From assembly GCF_030272615.1 (NCBI RefSeq), contig NC_081410.1:227078915-227142914 (forward strand): a DNA stretch of 64,000 bases. The letters run 5' to 3'. The stretch comes from Cryptomeria japonica. Lineage: Eukaryota > Streptophyta > Pinopsida > Cupressales > Cupressaceae. The position numbers and the translations under genes were made by a program. This document shows, piece by piece, positions 30,559 to 42,634 of this stretch (its first letter is position 1; each line of letters opens with the position of its first letter). The notes beneath the pieces are model-generated. The model was not told the DNA's origin. It did no database searches and saw only the letters and a list, made by a program, of their open reading frames with translations.

Positions 30559-32711
30559 AGTTAGTGACAATCTATGACTTCAAATGAGATGAATGTGGTT
30601 GGAAACAAAATATATATTTTTTACGAGAACAACCTTCTATGGTGAGAGTGTAATTACTAGAATATAATTAAAAACCTACAAAACAAGCAAAAAGGAAAAT
30701 ATTTTTGAATAATGCAAGATTGCCCAACCCTTGAGACCTTACAGATTTCATGTCTAAACTTCATTTTCCATCATTTATAATTTATTTGAGAAAATCTACA
30801 TGAATTTGTTGTGTTTAAGATGAACTTTTGATCATTGGTTTTGGCTCTCATAGTCATGCCTTAGTCAAAAACCCAAGCTAGAGTTTCCCATTCCTTTCTA
30901 CCTCTTGTGGCATATGTTATGTTGTAGTCTCGAACCTCGATCCCCAATCCATTTCCCTCGCCCCTCTGAAAATTCTTTTAAGTCCTTTGGAATTTTGGGC
31001 TTTCCTTTTTATCCATTCCTTGTTCCCCTTAGTCAAGCACGCAAGTTGAAAAGCTTAAAAAATTTCTAAGTGTGATGGTTGCTAGAAACCTAATGGCCAA
31101 TTATATGTGAATTGAACATTTTGAAGTGCACTTGGAGGAGGAAGTTCAATAGGACTCCAAATGTCAGCAAGAATTAAATCAGTTATACAAATAGGCTCTT
31201 TTGAAGGAAAAGGTAAGTGAACTTAACACCGATGGACAACAATGGGTTGGACTTCAGCAAAGGTTCAAACATAGTTAATATACTAGTCAGATGCAGGAAA
31301 TTTTAAGTGAACTTCCATTAAACAATGCCAATTAATAAAGTTTGTCAGTAGACAAAATTTTAGGCAGACAAGCCAACTGTATTGATTGGTACATCAGGGG
31401 TTGGAAACAACCAATTCATTGTGCCCAACTCTATGAATTGTCTTGTAGTTGGGCCTATTGGTCATTTCCTTAATGTGGATTGATGTGAATGGGTTTACTT
31501 CTTAATTTGCATGTTTACACTAGTGAATCCCATTCCACCACTCTACACCTTAATTCTTAGATCACCATAGATGGAAATGTAGAAGCATCTTCTTTACATA
31601 TTTTTTTGTATTAACTAAACAAATGAATTCCTTGAAATAACAAAACCTAGTAGTGAGACTCACAAAATGTGTATGAAGTCAAATCACAATAATTCATATA
31701 AATGAGTATGTGTATAAAACTTTATTTTTAAAGTTTTTGAATTTGGGGTTCAATTTCCAGCACTTCAAGTTAACTCATGAGTGATGTGAGATTGAACTTG
31801 GGCATGAGGATGCTAATTTTGAGATAATGAGTGAATGCATAGATATGCGAGAGTGTAGGTGCAATAAATGATACTAAATAGTAAACATATGAAAATATGT
31901 GTAAGTCGAATTAGAATAAGGACTCCTTTATGGAAATAGATGTAAATGGGAAGAAACGAGAATAAAATAATTAATTAGAAAAGAATGAAACTTAACACAA
32001 ACGTATATCATGTTTGTTAATATTGAATTATATTGAATCATATTAAAAGACCCAAAACTAAATAGAAATTAAGATAAATTTACTAATTTCATTATAATAA
32101 AAATTAAAAATTAAAAAAAATATATACACTTTTCTCATCTATTATAATAAATCTATGTTAAACATCTAATATGAAAATATATTTTTATGTTACTTATCAA
32201 CATGGACAAAATCAATCTTTGAACTAAATCAAATTCAATCTTTTTTAACTTATAAAAAGGTTGTGACAAAATGTATCTTTCTTCTAATATTTATGACACT
32301 CAACACAATACCAACAAAATCAATCTCTAAATTAAATCAAATCTAATTTCCTTTCAATTTATTAAAAACTATTATAAGAGGCATCATTATTATTACCACG
32401 TATACTACTTAAACATGTCTCCAACCCTAATCAAAACAAGAAGAATATTTCTTATATATTATTTATCCCACTCAAAAATATTAATCAAATCAGTATCTTG
32501 ATTAAATCAAATCTAATTTTCTTAGAATTAATTTTTTTTTATCATAAGAAACATTTTTTTGTCACTTATACCACTCAACAAGTCTCTAAAGTGAATCAAA
32601 ATATTCTTCGTTTGATTCATAAAAAAGAAAAACTATGATAAAATCTTTTATAAAGAAGAAAAGACTTATAGTGATGAATAGAGGGTTAAGTGCATTGTCA
32701 TAAGAATGAAA
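30559..32711. other. Intergenic, no supported gene
   Basis: AT-rich. The stretch 31,090-31,460 has coding-like composition but no frame long enough or similar enough to name. 31,900-32,700 is very AT-rich with short poly-A and poly-T runs. Confidence 0.55.
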
Positions 32712-32799
32712 AAAATTGATTAATACGTCTTGTTTTTGGGTTCAATTGTGTAAGATTTGTTTGCATCAACATTTCAAACCACACTCCATGATCTATCAT
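32712..32799. repeat. Left arm of an inverted-repeat element split by the 2.7-kb LTR element
   Basis: The stretch starting AAATTGATTAATACGTC is the imperfect reverse complement of 35,687-35,768. A third, direct, partial copy (TTTGTTTGCATTAACGTTTC) lies at about 32,828-32,880. Without the nested LTR element the arms bracket roughly 370 bases, a MITE- or foldback-like size. Confidence 0.7.
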
Positions 32800-32997
32800 C
32801 AAGATGTAAAGAACTATTGAAGAAGAATTTATTTGTTTGCATTAACGTTTCAAATCACATTTTGTGATCCATCATCGAAACACAAAGAGATATAGGAGAA
32901 AAAATAATTAATTTTTCTCACACAACTCTTTACAATCAATTTTACTCTTACAAATCTTTACAATCAATTCTCTTACAACTCTTTACATATTGATAAT

Positions 32998-33359
32998 TGT
33001 TAATGTTTGTAGCTTCAGTCGAATGATCATTTAGAATACATATAATATATGTTGATTAATAATAATATATTATTATGCTATATTATTATATTATTATTAA
33101 TAATATAAAATTTAATATTCAATACTAATCTATTATATTATTCTAAATTAATAATTGATTGATGAAACATTATAATATTGATTAAATTATTAATAATTAA
33201 AGGAGAGACATGTCCGTTCAAGGACATGCCTCTCCAAAGGAATATATATAGTATAATGTTATTCAATTTGAGAACACATAGAATTCCAAGAATGCAAGTA
33301 TCAGATTGAATCAGATATATACATTAAAATACATCCAATAAAACCTGGGAAAATCATCA
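32998..33359 (+). mobile_element. 5' LTR of the non-autonomous element
   Basis: TGTTAATGTT to AAAATCATCA. It holds a strongly self-complementary AT stretch (about 33,040-33,110) and a GACATGTCC / GGACATGCC pair at about 33,207-33,230 that the right LTR has lost in part. Confidence 0.9.
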
Positions 33360-33371
33360 TGGTATCAGAGC
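33360..33371 (+). promoter_or_regulatory. Primer-binding site, tRNA-iMet type
   Basis: TGGTATCAGAGC abuts the LTR end, the standard primer site of plant Copia elements. Confidence 0.9.
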
Positions 33372-34433
33372 TCAGGCCTGTGAAGTTTAATTTGGAGGTT
33401 GGAGAGGGTTGGAGAATTCAGTTTTTATAGAATTTTCAGTCTGAAATATGCCATTGTACAGCCCTTGGTTGGCCTCAAAATGAGAACTATAATATATGGA
33501 TGGAAAGATCTGTGTTTCTAGTTTTCAAATATGTTTATCTCATCAAATTTGATTCATTTTTATGCAAGATATGATGACTTTGGTGCAGGTCACTTGAAAC
33601 CCTACCCAGGGTTAGCAGTTTTGGGGAAAATGTCATAACTTTTGTTTTAACTGTTGGATCTGGCTATAACTTGGAGGAAATGTTTTTAATTAGATTTTCT
33701 AACATCTCACCGAAAAGATTGGATAAATTTAGTAAATTGCAAAAGTTATTAACGACTGTGTGTGGCAGTTCATAATGAAAGTGTTGATCAAAATTATGAA
33801 AATGTTTTACATCATTCAAAGGGAATTATGATGAGAGATTATTCATGTGTGATATTTCTCATATGGGCTCACCTTATGAAATGAAATGTTTTAAACTCAA
33901 GATAAGTATTCCATGCTTTATTAAGGCACATGAATTATTGAGTTTGTAATTTATGCTATAATATTGGCTAGTAAAATCTTGTATGCTTCTATCATTGGTA
34001 TTTCTGTTTGAGATAATTTAGTTTATGAGCTATTTGTAATCTCTCTCTGACATACCTTCACGACGAAAGCACAATAAAATTGAATTAAAGGGAGAAATAA
34101 ATTGATGCTTATAAATGAATTGATGATTGAGACCAGATGCAGAGGGAGTCTGACATTTCAAAAGAGGACAAGAGGTTGAGACAAGAACTTGACCTTCAAA
34201 GGGAGCAGATGGTTCAGTCAACTTGTGACAATTTCGATCATAGTGTTTGAGAGGGATTTTCACTATTGAAGGTGAAACACTTATGAGGTAAAACTTGATT
34301 CAATTGATTATTATACTAATGAAATCATTTAATGCCTTATGGGCCCTGTGTAAATCATAAGGAAGTGACGACTTCCAAATGATTTCCACTTGTATTTTTG
34401 AGGTTATTGGAAGGTGACGATCTTACAATAACT

Positions 34434-35005
34434 TGAGCTTGTGGATAGAATCGCTGATAGAGGCAATCCACATGAGAGCTCGTGGATAGAATCGCCAACT
34501 GAGACAATCCACGTAAGAGCTTGTGGATAGAATCGTCAATTGAGGCAATGCACGTGAGAGCTCATGGATAGAATCACCGACGGAGGCAATCCACTTAAGA
34601 GCTTGTGGATAGAATCGCCGACTGAGGCAATCCACATGAGAGCTCATGGATAGAATCGCCGACTAAGGCAATCCACATGAGAGCTTGTGGATAGAATCGT
34701 CGACTGAGGCAATCCACATAAGAGCTTGTGGATAGCATAACCGACTGAGGCAATCCACGTGAGAGCTCATGGATAGAATCGCCGACTGAGGTAATACACG
34801 TAAGAGCTTGTGGATAGAATCGTCGACTGAGGCAATCCACGTGAGATCTCATGGATAGAATCGCCGACTGAGGCAATCCACGTGAGAGCTCATGGATAGA
34901 ATCGCCGACTGAGGCAATCCACATGAGAGCTTATGGATAGAATCACCGACAGAGGCAATCCACGCAAGAGCTTGTGAATAGAATCGCCAACGGAGGCAAA
35001 TTCAC
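34434..35005. repeat. 41-base hairpin minisatellite (about 14 copies)
   Basis: The unit is GTGGATAGAATCGCCGACTG-AGGCAATCCAC plus a CATGAGAGCTC spacer. Each unit begins GTGGAT and ends ATCCAC, so every copy can fold on itself. Copies vary at a few positions. The long minus-strand open stretches here are by-products of a repeat without a stop in one frame. Confidence 0.9.
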
Positions 35006-35209
35006 ACCTTGAGACTATGGTCCCCTGTGATGAGCATCATATGGTTTATGCAAATACTCCCAATATCATGAGATGATATTTTTTGAGTTAAGGTGAATAT
35101 CATGTGCCTTGATATTCTTGTTTATACCATACTTCCTGATATCATAGTGAGGTAATATTTTCTCTATTCCATAATTAATCTAGACTTAATGCATTTGCAT
35201 TGATTTTAT

Positions 35210-35336
35210 CTTCCCTAGCTAAGAGGGAGTGTTAATTATGTTTTGTGTAGCTATGGTGAGGGCCATAAGTGTTAACATGGGAGATCACTACACATTCTAT
35301 TTGATCATCCTCCCTAGCTAAGAGGGAGTGTTAATG
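35210..35336 (+). repeat. Duplicated polypurine tract / LTR-start block
   Basis: CCCTAGCTAAGAGGGAGTGT occurs near 35,213 and again near 35,312, the second directly at the true LTR start. CTCCCT and AGGGAG form a stem around AGCTAAG in the second copy. Confidence 0.8.
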
Positions 35337-35681
35337 TTTGTAGCTTCAGTCGAATGATCATTTAGAATACATATAATATATGTTGATTAATAATAATATA
35401 TTATTATGCTATATTATTATATTATTATTAATCATATAAAATTTAATATTCAATATTAATCTATTATATTATTCTAAATTAATAATTGATTGATGAAACA
35501 TTATAATATTGATTAAATTATTAATAATTAAAGGAGAGACATGGGACATGCCTCTCCAAAGGAATATATATAGTATAATGTTATTCAATTTGAGAACACA
35601 TAGAATTCCAATAATGCAAGTATCAGATTGAATCAGATATATACATTAAAATACATCCAATAAAACCTGGGAAAATCAACA
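35329..35681 (+). mobile_element. 3' LTR of the non-autonomous element
   Basis: TGTTAATGTT to AAAATCAACA, 353 bases, followed by ATAAT. Confidence 0.9.
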
Positions 35682-35686
35682 ATAAT

Positions 35687-35768
35687 AAATCATGGAGTGT
35701 GATTTGAAACATCCATACAAACAAATCTTATACATTTAAATCTAAAAACAGGACGTACCAATCAATTT
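35687..35768. repeat. Right arm of the inverted-repeat element
   Basis: Begins AAATCATGGAGTGTGATTTG and ends GACGTACCAATCAATTT; pairs with 32,712-32,799. Confidence 0.7.
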
Positions 35769-35789
35769 GGATTCACTCCCTTAGATACT

Positions 35790-35990
35790 TCCACCAAAAG
35801 ACTGAACCCACCTGATTCTTTCTACATGTCAAGGGATTGTCTAAGCATTTTACTTACTCCAAATCGAATCCAATCTCCTTTTCATTCTTGAACACAAACC
35901 TCCTTCCTTCTTTGTACTGACCAGTGCTTGTCTAATTTCCAACCATTTTCCTTGTTATGGAAAAGATTGAAACCGCTTGCAGTTAATGGT
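35790..35990 (+). repeat. Partial copy of the TNL upstream region
   Basis: Blocks such as AAAAGACTGAACCC, TCTAAGCATTTT and ATCGAATCCAATCTC recur at 38,150-38,390, just upstream of the TNL start codon, in shuffled order. It may be a duplicated promoter segment or the head of a lost paralogue. Confidence 0.55.
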
Positions 35991-38149
35991 GAGATTCTTT
36001 CAAATTTATGGCTAACTTTCCTGGTGATATGTTTGCTATGCTAATACAACAAATAGTGAATCCCGTGGTTATTCATCTTTATGAGTAAAAGAATGTCACA
36101 TACATGAGTTATATTTCATATTACATTGAGCCTATTACCCTTGCACATGTAAATAATCTAACCTTAAATTAAATATGCATAAAAGACATCCATTTCAAGG
36201 TTCATTTTTAATATCTAATTAGCATACATAACATTGTGACTATTTGATCTTTCTTACATTATGGAGAATATTCTTGGTCCCTTTTAGGGTGCACATCTTT
36301 ATTCTCAAGAAATATATGCCTTTGAGATATCATTTCCTTCTTCCATGAATTTGTTAGTCTATCATTTAACACTAATTATTATTACAAAGCTTCACAAAAT
36401 CAATAAAAAATACTATTAAAGATATGTGAAAATCAAGTAATCAAATATAAACTGGATTGTCAAATATAATCAAAAGGCATTGAAAGCTTTGCACCAAAAT
36501 ATCATATTTTTATACACTCTTTCTATTCTACAAGAATAATTAATTGTGATTAGTTGCGTTTATACAAAGGCATAAAAAAATGTGAAATCAAATTGTATGA
36601 CCAGTCCAATGCTAGAAACAAATAGAAAAACATCAATTATGAAAAATTTATGATGATAGAAATAATATATTAATTTCATTAGAATACATTTGAACCATAA
36701 CCGTTTTAATTCAACACAATTTTTTATATACTTGTAACCATGGTCAATTGGAACATGTTGGTGAATCATATTGAACACATGCCCTTTTATGTAAGATGGG
36801 ACGAGTCGGGTCATACATGTTTTTAATGTAAACTTTTATTTCTAGTTTGTATCCATATTGTTGATGTCAATAAATGTTTGGCTTCAAAACCTATGTTGTC
36901 AGTCTAGGATAGTCCATGCAACAACACATAAAAGGAAAGACAATTTTAAAGATAAATTTCAGTTTGCATTTGCACAATTGTCAAAAGGTATAAAAACAAT
37001 TAAAAACCTTATCATCAACATTGTTGACAAAAGAACACAATTTGTATAGAGCCTTGAAGTAAGTCACTTGCCATATTTCAAATTTATGCATTTGGCTAGA
37101 TCAAATTTTGTTTATGTTTTATTCCATTCCAAAACAATTTTGTTGTTATTTGTTAAATGAAGGCATTGAGTTATGTGGTTTTATCTATGGCTATTTCATA
37201 TATGATAACATGCTACAATATTTCTTTTGATCTTGCATCAACTTGTAGTCTTCAACTTGTAATTTATAGGCTTTCTCTCACATGCCTATTTCAATTATTA
37301 CGTATTTCAACTAAGAAAAATTTACCTATTCTCAAATATGCTATTACTATTCCCCTTCTAGTATTCATTCCAATGATATCTAAATATATTTTAATAATAT
37401 ATGATGCAAGCCTAGTATCTTAATATTGTAAAACTCAAACTAGATTGTGATTAATTACCTAGTAGCCACATATATGATTATATCTAAAATTGATTATGAT
37501 ACGAGAAGGAAATTGTACTCTTGAAAATAAGAACTTTCAATGAAAAATTATTGAAAATTTATATGAATTTTGATAGAAATTTATATTTATAAAATAGTAG
37601 ATTTTTCCATTTAAAAAATTTGCACAAATAATCTAACAAAGTGACATAAGATCAATACATTCAACTATTTTAATATTCATTTGTAAAGATAATATTTACA
37701 TTGCAGTCATATATAATCTCTATACAACTTAATGAAATAAGTTGAAATATATTAAATGAAAAATTATTGATACTAAAATGAAACCCAAATAAATTGAATG
37801 TAACCTAAAGTCGCGTAATTCAAATCATCACATGTGCCCTATATTTTGAATATGAATGTAGACAATATAGAATTGGAAAGATCTTATCTATATTATTTTA
37901 TTTATCTCACTAATCTTTTAAGAAAAGCATATGCTCGTTGTTTTCCAGTCATTTAATATTTAGTAATGGACCTCCTCTTTAATTAAAATATAAGAGAATC
38001 TGTGTAATCAAAATAAATTGTATCGTCTCAAATCCAGTATTTTATGTTGGAAAAGTTCTCTGATATCCCACTGAACGAAGGCACCGCCAAACTCAGTGTG
38101 TAAACCAAATCGAGTCGAATCTCTTTTTTCATTCATGGAGTGAAAGTAT
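35991..38149. other. Intergenic, nothing recognised
   Basis: Very AT-rich. Open stretches at 36,560-36,814 (minus) and 37,157-37,423 (plus) have no recognisable domain and biased composition, and are not called as genes. Confidence 0.55.
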
Positions 38150-39181
38150 TTTGCATACAGTCCCCTTGAAAAGCATTTTGAACATGTCAGGGATTTCCAA
38201 GCATTTTCTGATTTCGATGGACTCAACCTGCTTTCTTCTTTGTCTAATTTCTAAGCATTTTCTTTACCCCAGATCGAATCCAATCTCATTTTCCTTATTC
38301 CTTTTTCTTTGAACCGACTGGCGCTTCTCTAATTTCAAAGCGTTTTCTTTGTTACTTCGTGTAAAAGACTGAACCCGCCTGTACTATCATCTATTTAATT
38401 GATTTAACCTTGCTCTTTCACAGAGACGCATCCTCTGCAACCAAACCCTACTCGTACTCTCCTTTTTTATTCTTAAGTTTTTGCAAAGGGTTAGCGTTTG
38501 AACTGGAATCAATGGAGTCTTCCTCATCATCTCACTGGCAAAATCAGGGATTTAATGCTTTCTCTCGAACAGAACCTGACGGCAACCACAGAGGCCCTGA
38601 TGTCAAGCAAACTATTGCTACTCAGCTTTACAACTCCCTTAAGAAGGTGGGTATACGAGCAGTTCTTGATTCAGAAGAGAAGGAACTTGGAGATTCGTTT
38701 CCTTCTACCATTGAGACTGCGATTAAATCTGCTTCAGTGCATATTGCCATTTTTTCAAAAAGATATGAAGAGTCAGCTTGGTGTCTGGCTGAGCTGGTTC
38801 TTATGCTACAAAGTAAGGCCAAGATTATGAAAATGAGGAGAGGTACTGGGAGAAGCTGCCAAAGTGGAAGGAAGCACTTCAATCTCTTTCATTTGTGGCC
38901 GGGGAAGAATTTAACGGGTAATATTTCTGTGGATTTTGGAAATTTTTCTTCTCCAAATTTGCTTATCTATTTTCTCATGCATTTGCAAAAAATATAATAG
39001 CAACAGTGTAAAAAGAGGTACAAATGAAAATATGTTTACTTATGATTATTTTTTCATTCTTCTTTTACTAATTAATTTTCAGACTGTGGAAACATAATAG
39101 CAGCAGTACAAAGAAAAACATGTTTACATGTTGCCACATATCCGGTAGGGCTTTACAATCTTGTGGAAGATTTTGAAAGGC

Positions 39182-39255
39182 GATGCCTTGATGAACTTGT
39201 ACAAGATTTTGAAAACGAGATGCCTTGATGAACTTGTACAAGATTTTGAAAACGA
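39182..39255 (+). repeat. 37-base tandem duplication in the NBS exon
   Basis: Two identical copies of GATGCCTTGATGAACTTGTA-(17 more bases) stand head to tail. As 37 is not a multiple of three, the duplication shifts the frame just before the P-loop. Perfect identity suggests it is young. Confidence 0.95.
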
Positions 39256-41459
39256 GTGTCGGCTTGAAGAAGGAAAGCATAGGGCTAAGGTTTTGGCATT
39301 TTTTTTTTCATGGGTGGTTCGGGGAAGACAACTCTTGCCAAAGAATTCTTTAATCGAAAGAGTTCGAATTACTGTAGGGCAAGCTTTTGTTTGATGTGCG
39401 AGAAGCCTATGGGAGAAGCCAATTGCGTTCTTTGCAATTTCAGCTTCTCAATGATCTCTTCCAAGATGATCATATTGGCCTAACAAGTACAGAGATAGGA
39501 ACAAGCTATCTCAAAGATCGTGTGCAAAGGAGTCCCGTTTTAAGCTTCCTAATTGTTGTAGATGACATTGATCATGTGGAGCAATTAAATGCTCTAATGG
39601 TCATGGAGATATGTTAAAAAAATCTGGTAATACTTTGGTTATTGTTACAACACGTGATGTTGGGGTCCTTATATCTGCAGGGATTACTGCTGGTTATAAT
39701 TTAAAAGGAATGGATAGAAAATGGGAGAGAACTCTTCTGTTGGCATGCATTTGGCCAACCCAATTCATTTAGTGGCTATGAAGTGCTTGACACCTTCGTT
39801 GATGTGTGTGGAGGGTTGCCTCTATCTCTTCAGGTTCTAGGTCGGCACGTTCATGGCAGGCCTCTCAGTTTTTTGAGGTCAGCATTGATTGAAGCCAATA
39901 AGACCCTGCCACGAGAAGTAAAGCAGACGCTGAGAATAAGTTTTGATGCATTAAATGGTGAAGAAAAACAAGTTTTTATGGATATTGCTTGTTTTTTCAT
40001 TGGCAAGCCAAAGACCATAGCCGAAAGAGTATGGGAGGGTTCAGGATGGAAGAATGCTCAATATGTACAGGAAAGGCTCAAGGATAAGTGCCTAGTAGAA
40101 GAAATAGAAATTTTGAGTCTGAATGTACATGAGGAATTTGTTTTGAGAATGCATGACCACTTAAGGTATTTGGGAAGAGAAATGGCACTCGAGCTTTTAG
40201 GCCTCCTCATCGCTTTTGCCATCCCAAAGATCTGAAACATTTGGTACGCTTTTAAACCCTCTGGATTTCTTCTTAGTAATGTAATATTACATGTCTTGTT
40301 TTCTATATTAATAGAAAACTGAGCTTCTTCTGTGTATGTAGGAATCAACGGGTTTCAAAAGTATCCTAGGCAAAACCCATGTCAGGTGTTTCCATTCCAT
40401 TTTTGACCAGTCCATGAGTTGTCGAGTTACATTCTTCTTAGGTCAACCGAATTTTTCTGCTGAGACGTTTCCTTACTAAGGCCCGAACTTCAGGGCAATT
40501 CCACAGAACAACCATGCATTCCTTCATGGATTTCTCTCCAAAATGTGCAATGTTTGAAAATCAAACGCGAACGAGTCAAAACATTGTGGGAGAATCGCAT
40601 ACAGGTATGCTGATCTTATTATTCTAAAATTAAATCTTCTTCAACGTTATGGTGGAATTCATTACTTTATGCTTGTCTTCCGGCTATTTTTTTAAATCAC
40701 TGAGAGTTTTACATAAATTAATCTTGAACTTCAGGCATCCTCCCAGTTGAAGGAACTGCAGATTTCTCAATCCCTTTTGGAGAAGATTCCAGATTTTCAG
40801 GGTTATCAGACAATTTTGAAAATGTGGTCTTAGATGCACGAGGATGGCCAATTCAAGGTTTATCTTTACTAGAATCTCTCAGTATGAATTTTTATAGCAT
40901 ATGTGTCAGGTCTTCCACATTAAAAGGGGAACAGGCTTCCACTAAAATAGAAGGGAGGACTAGTGAATCTTTGGTTATCGCGAATTTCAAATTTAGTGGG
41001 GAAGTGGCATGGAACAACAGAGGAATGTCTAGCAGTGTTAGAGCTCCTATGGGTGGCCTTGAAAAACTAGAGATTAGTGGTGAAGAATTCGTATCCAAGA
41101 TCTTAATTAGTGGAATTCACTATCCAAACCTCGAGTCTATCAAACTTCATTGCATGAAATTTTTTAGGGAAGTGGACTTAGTAGTAAGTATAAAGACATT
41201 AATCTCTTGATAATACAAATTGTAAACATTTGAAAATTTTGTCAGGAATATCAAATCTTGCAAATCTTGAGATGTTGAATATTATTCAATGCCTACAGCT
41301 TGAGAAGCTAAGCCTTGGCCATCTGAGCTGTCTGGAAAGGATCACAATTGTAGATAATAAGCATTTGAAAATTGTGTCAGAAGTTTAGATCTCAGGAATC
41401 TTGTCAAATTGAATGTTTGTGACTTTTTCAGTAGTGTGACAGGAGGAAACGGTTTTATG

Positions 41460-42270
41460 ACTATTTGTGAATGTCCGGAGCTAGAGGAGTTGCCAAGTTT
41501 TTCCAGCTCGAGCTGCTTGCAGAAATTTGGCATTGCATCTTATGGAAAGTTACAGAACATTATTCTGCCAACAAAATTTATCAAGCTGTCTGTAAAAAAT
41601 TGTAGAAATTTGCAGAGAGCAGTAGGCAACAGTTATCTTACAGAGTTTAACAGAATTGTACATTAATGAGTGTCCTGAGCTTGAGGAGTTGCCAAGTTTT
41701 TGCAGCTCGAGCTGCTTACAGAATATTGACATTGCGTCTTTTGGAAAGTTTCAGAACATTATACTGCCAACAAAACTCATCAAGCTGTCTGTACAAAGTT
41801 GCAGAGATTTGCAAAGAGTAGTAGGAACCGGCGATCTTACAGAGCTAACAGAGTTGTACATTAATGAGTGCTCTGAACTTGAGGAGTTGCCAAGTTTTTT
41901 CTGCTTGAACTGCTTGCAGGAAATTTTCATCCTCTCTTGTGGGAGTTACAGAGCATTATACTGCTAACAAAACTCATCAAGTTGTCTGTTAAAAACTGCA
42001 GGAATTTGCAAAGATCTTACAAAGCTAAAGGGGTTGTACATTACTAAGTGTCCTGAGCTTGAGAAGCTACCAAGCTTTTCCAGCCTGTGCTACATGGAGG
42101 ATATGTGCATTAGATCTTGTGGAAAGTTACAGAACATCATGGTGCCAACAACACTCATCAACTTATTTGTAGAAAGTTGCACAGGTTTGCAAAAAGTATC
42201 AGGAATCAGTGATCTTACAAAGCTTAGAAGCTTGGACATTAAGGATTGTCCTAAGCTTGAAGAGTTCCCG
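41460..42270 (+). repeat. Five roughly 198-base LRR units of the TNL
   Basis: CCNGAGCTTGAGGAGTTGCC-type cores begin near 41,472, 41,671, 41,868, 42,049 and 42,247. Most spacings are 197-199 bases; the third is about 181 and shifts the frame. Each unit encodes about 66 residues with CPELEELPSF, a (C/G)KLQNI strand and LIKLSV / CRNLQ strands. This is recent-looking internal amplification of the C-terminal LRR block. Confidence 0.8.
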
Positions 42271-42634
42271 AGTCTTTCCAGAGTTAGCCGCTTGAGGAAA
42301 ATTGAGTTTGACTCTTCTGAGAAGTCGAAGAACATGGTAGGCATTGAAGAATTGCATTCACTAGATTGTCTCAAAGTTTGTTATTGCAGCAATGCAGTAA
42401 TACAAAATTGCATTGATAAGTTGAAGGTAATGATATGGATACTCCTTTTTAACAGGCAGTCGTAAATCTAATTCTGAAGTGAGTTTTTCTAATTTGTTTT
42501 TGTTTGTCATTTGTTCTGACATGATAGTCTTTATTATCAGAAGTGATCTGTAAGTGAGAAGAATTTACCGTGGATGATGTTTGAACTGAGAGTATTTTGT
42601 CTTTTATTTCAGAGTGTGCGGTTGCAACAGTGAG

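Larger units (their letters stand above)
32998..35681 (+). mobile_element. Non-autonomous Copia-like LTR element with internal minisatellite
   Basis: Two LTRs (362 and 353 bases; a 9-base indel and about four substitutions between them) flanked by the target duplication ATAAT (32,993-32,997 and 35,682-35,686). The methionine-tRNA-type primer site TGGTATCAGAGC follows the left LTR at once, and a purine-rich AAGAGGGAG precedes the right LTR. The 1,969-base interior has no protein gene, so it must rely on enzymes from a relative. The primer site and AGAGGGAG-TGTTA junction are typical of Ty1/Copia. The interior is too long for a classic TRIM, so it is closer to a small LARD-type element. Confidence 0.88.
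38512..42634 (+). pseudogene. TIR-NBS-LRR (TNL) disease-resistance-type gene, broken
   Basis: TNLs are intracellular immune receptors. The ATG at 38,512 opens a TIR exon (HRGPDVKQT, EKELGDSFPSTIE, SAWCLAELVLM). After AKI near 38,820 a deletion and frameshift remove the FYGV...SDLR part; the true frame resumes with KWKEALQSLSF and ends at the donor AACGG|GTAATA (38,917). The NBS exon (from 39,083) contains a 37-base tandem duplication (39,182-39,255), a T-run frameshift near 39,300, P-loop GGSGKTT (about 39,313), kinase-2 FLIVVDDID, TTRD, CGGLPLSLQVLG (about 39,808), ACFFIG and RMHDHLRYLGREM (about 40,143). Frameshifts also lie near 39,390, 39,720 and 40,195. Later exons hold LRRs; a plausible last exon starts at the acceptor TTTATTTCAG near 42,612 and ends in TGA at 42,632-42,634. 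With this many lesions it cannot make a full receptor. Monocots lack TNLs, which limits the host to dicots or gymnosperms. Confidence 0.9.

Noticed and set aside
31090-31460. Coding-like composition, briefly considered as an F-box/kelch or copia fragment
   Set aside because: No frame gave a run of conserved motifs; too weak to name.
34423-34924. Minus-strand open stretches with repeated WIASVGDSIHELSRG-like units
   Set aside because: Product of the 41-base minisatellite; 41 is not divisible by three, so no stable protein repeat is maintained, and no known domain is visible.
34434-35005. Possible CRISPR-like array
   Set aside because: The repeats are contiguous without unique spacers, in plant LTR-element DNA; it is a minisatellite.
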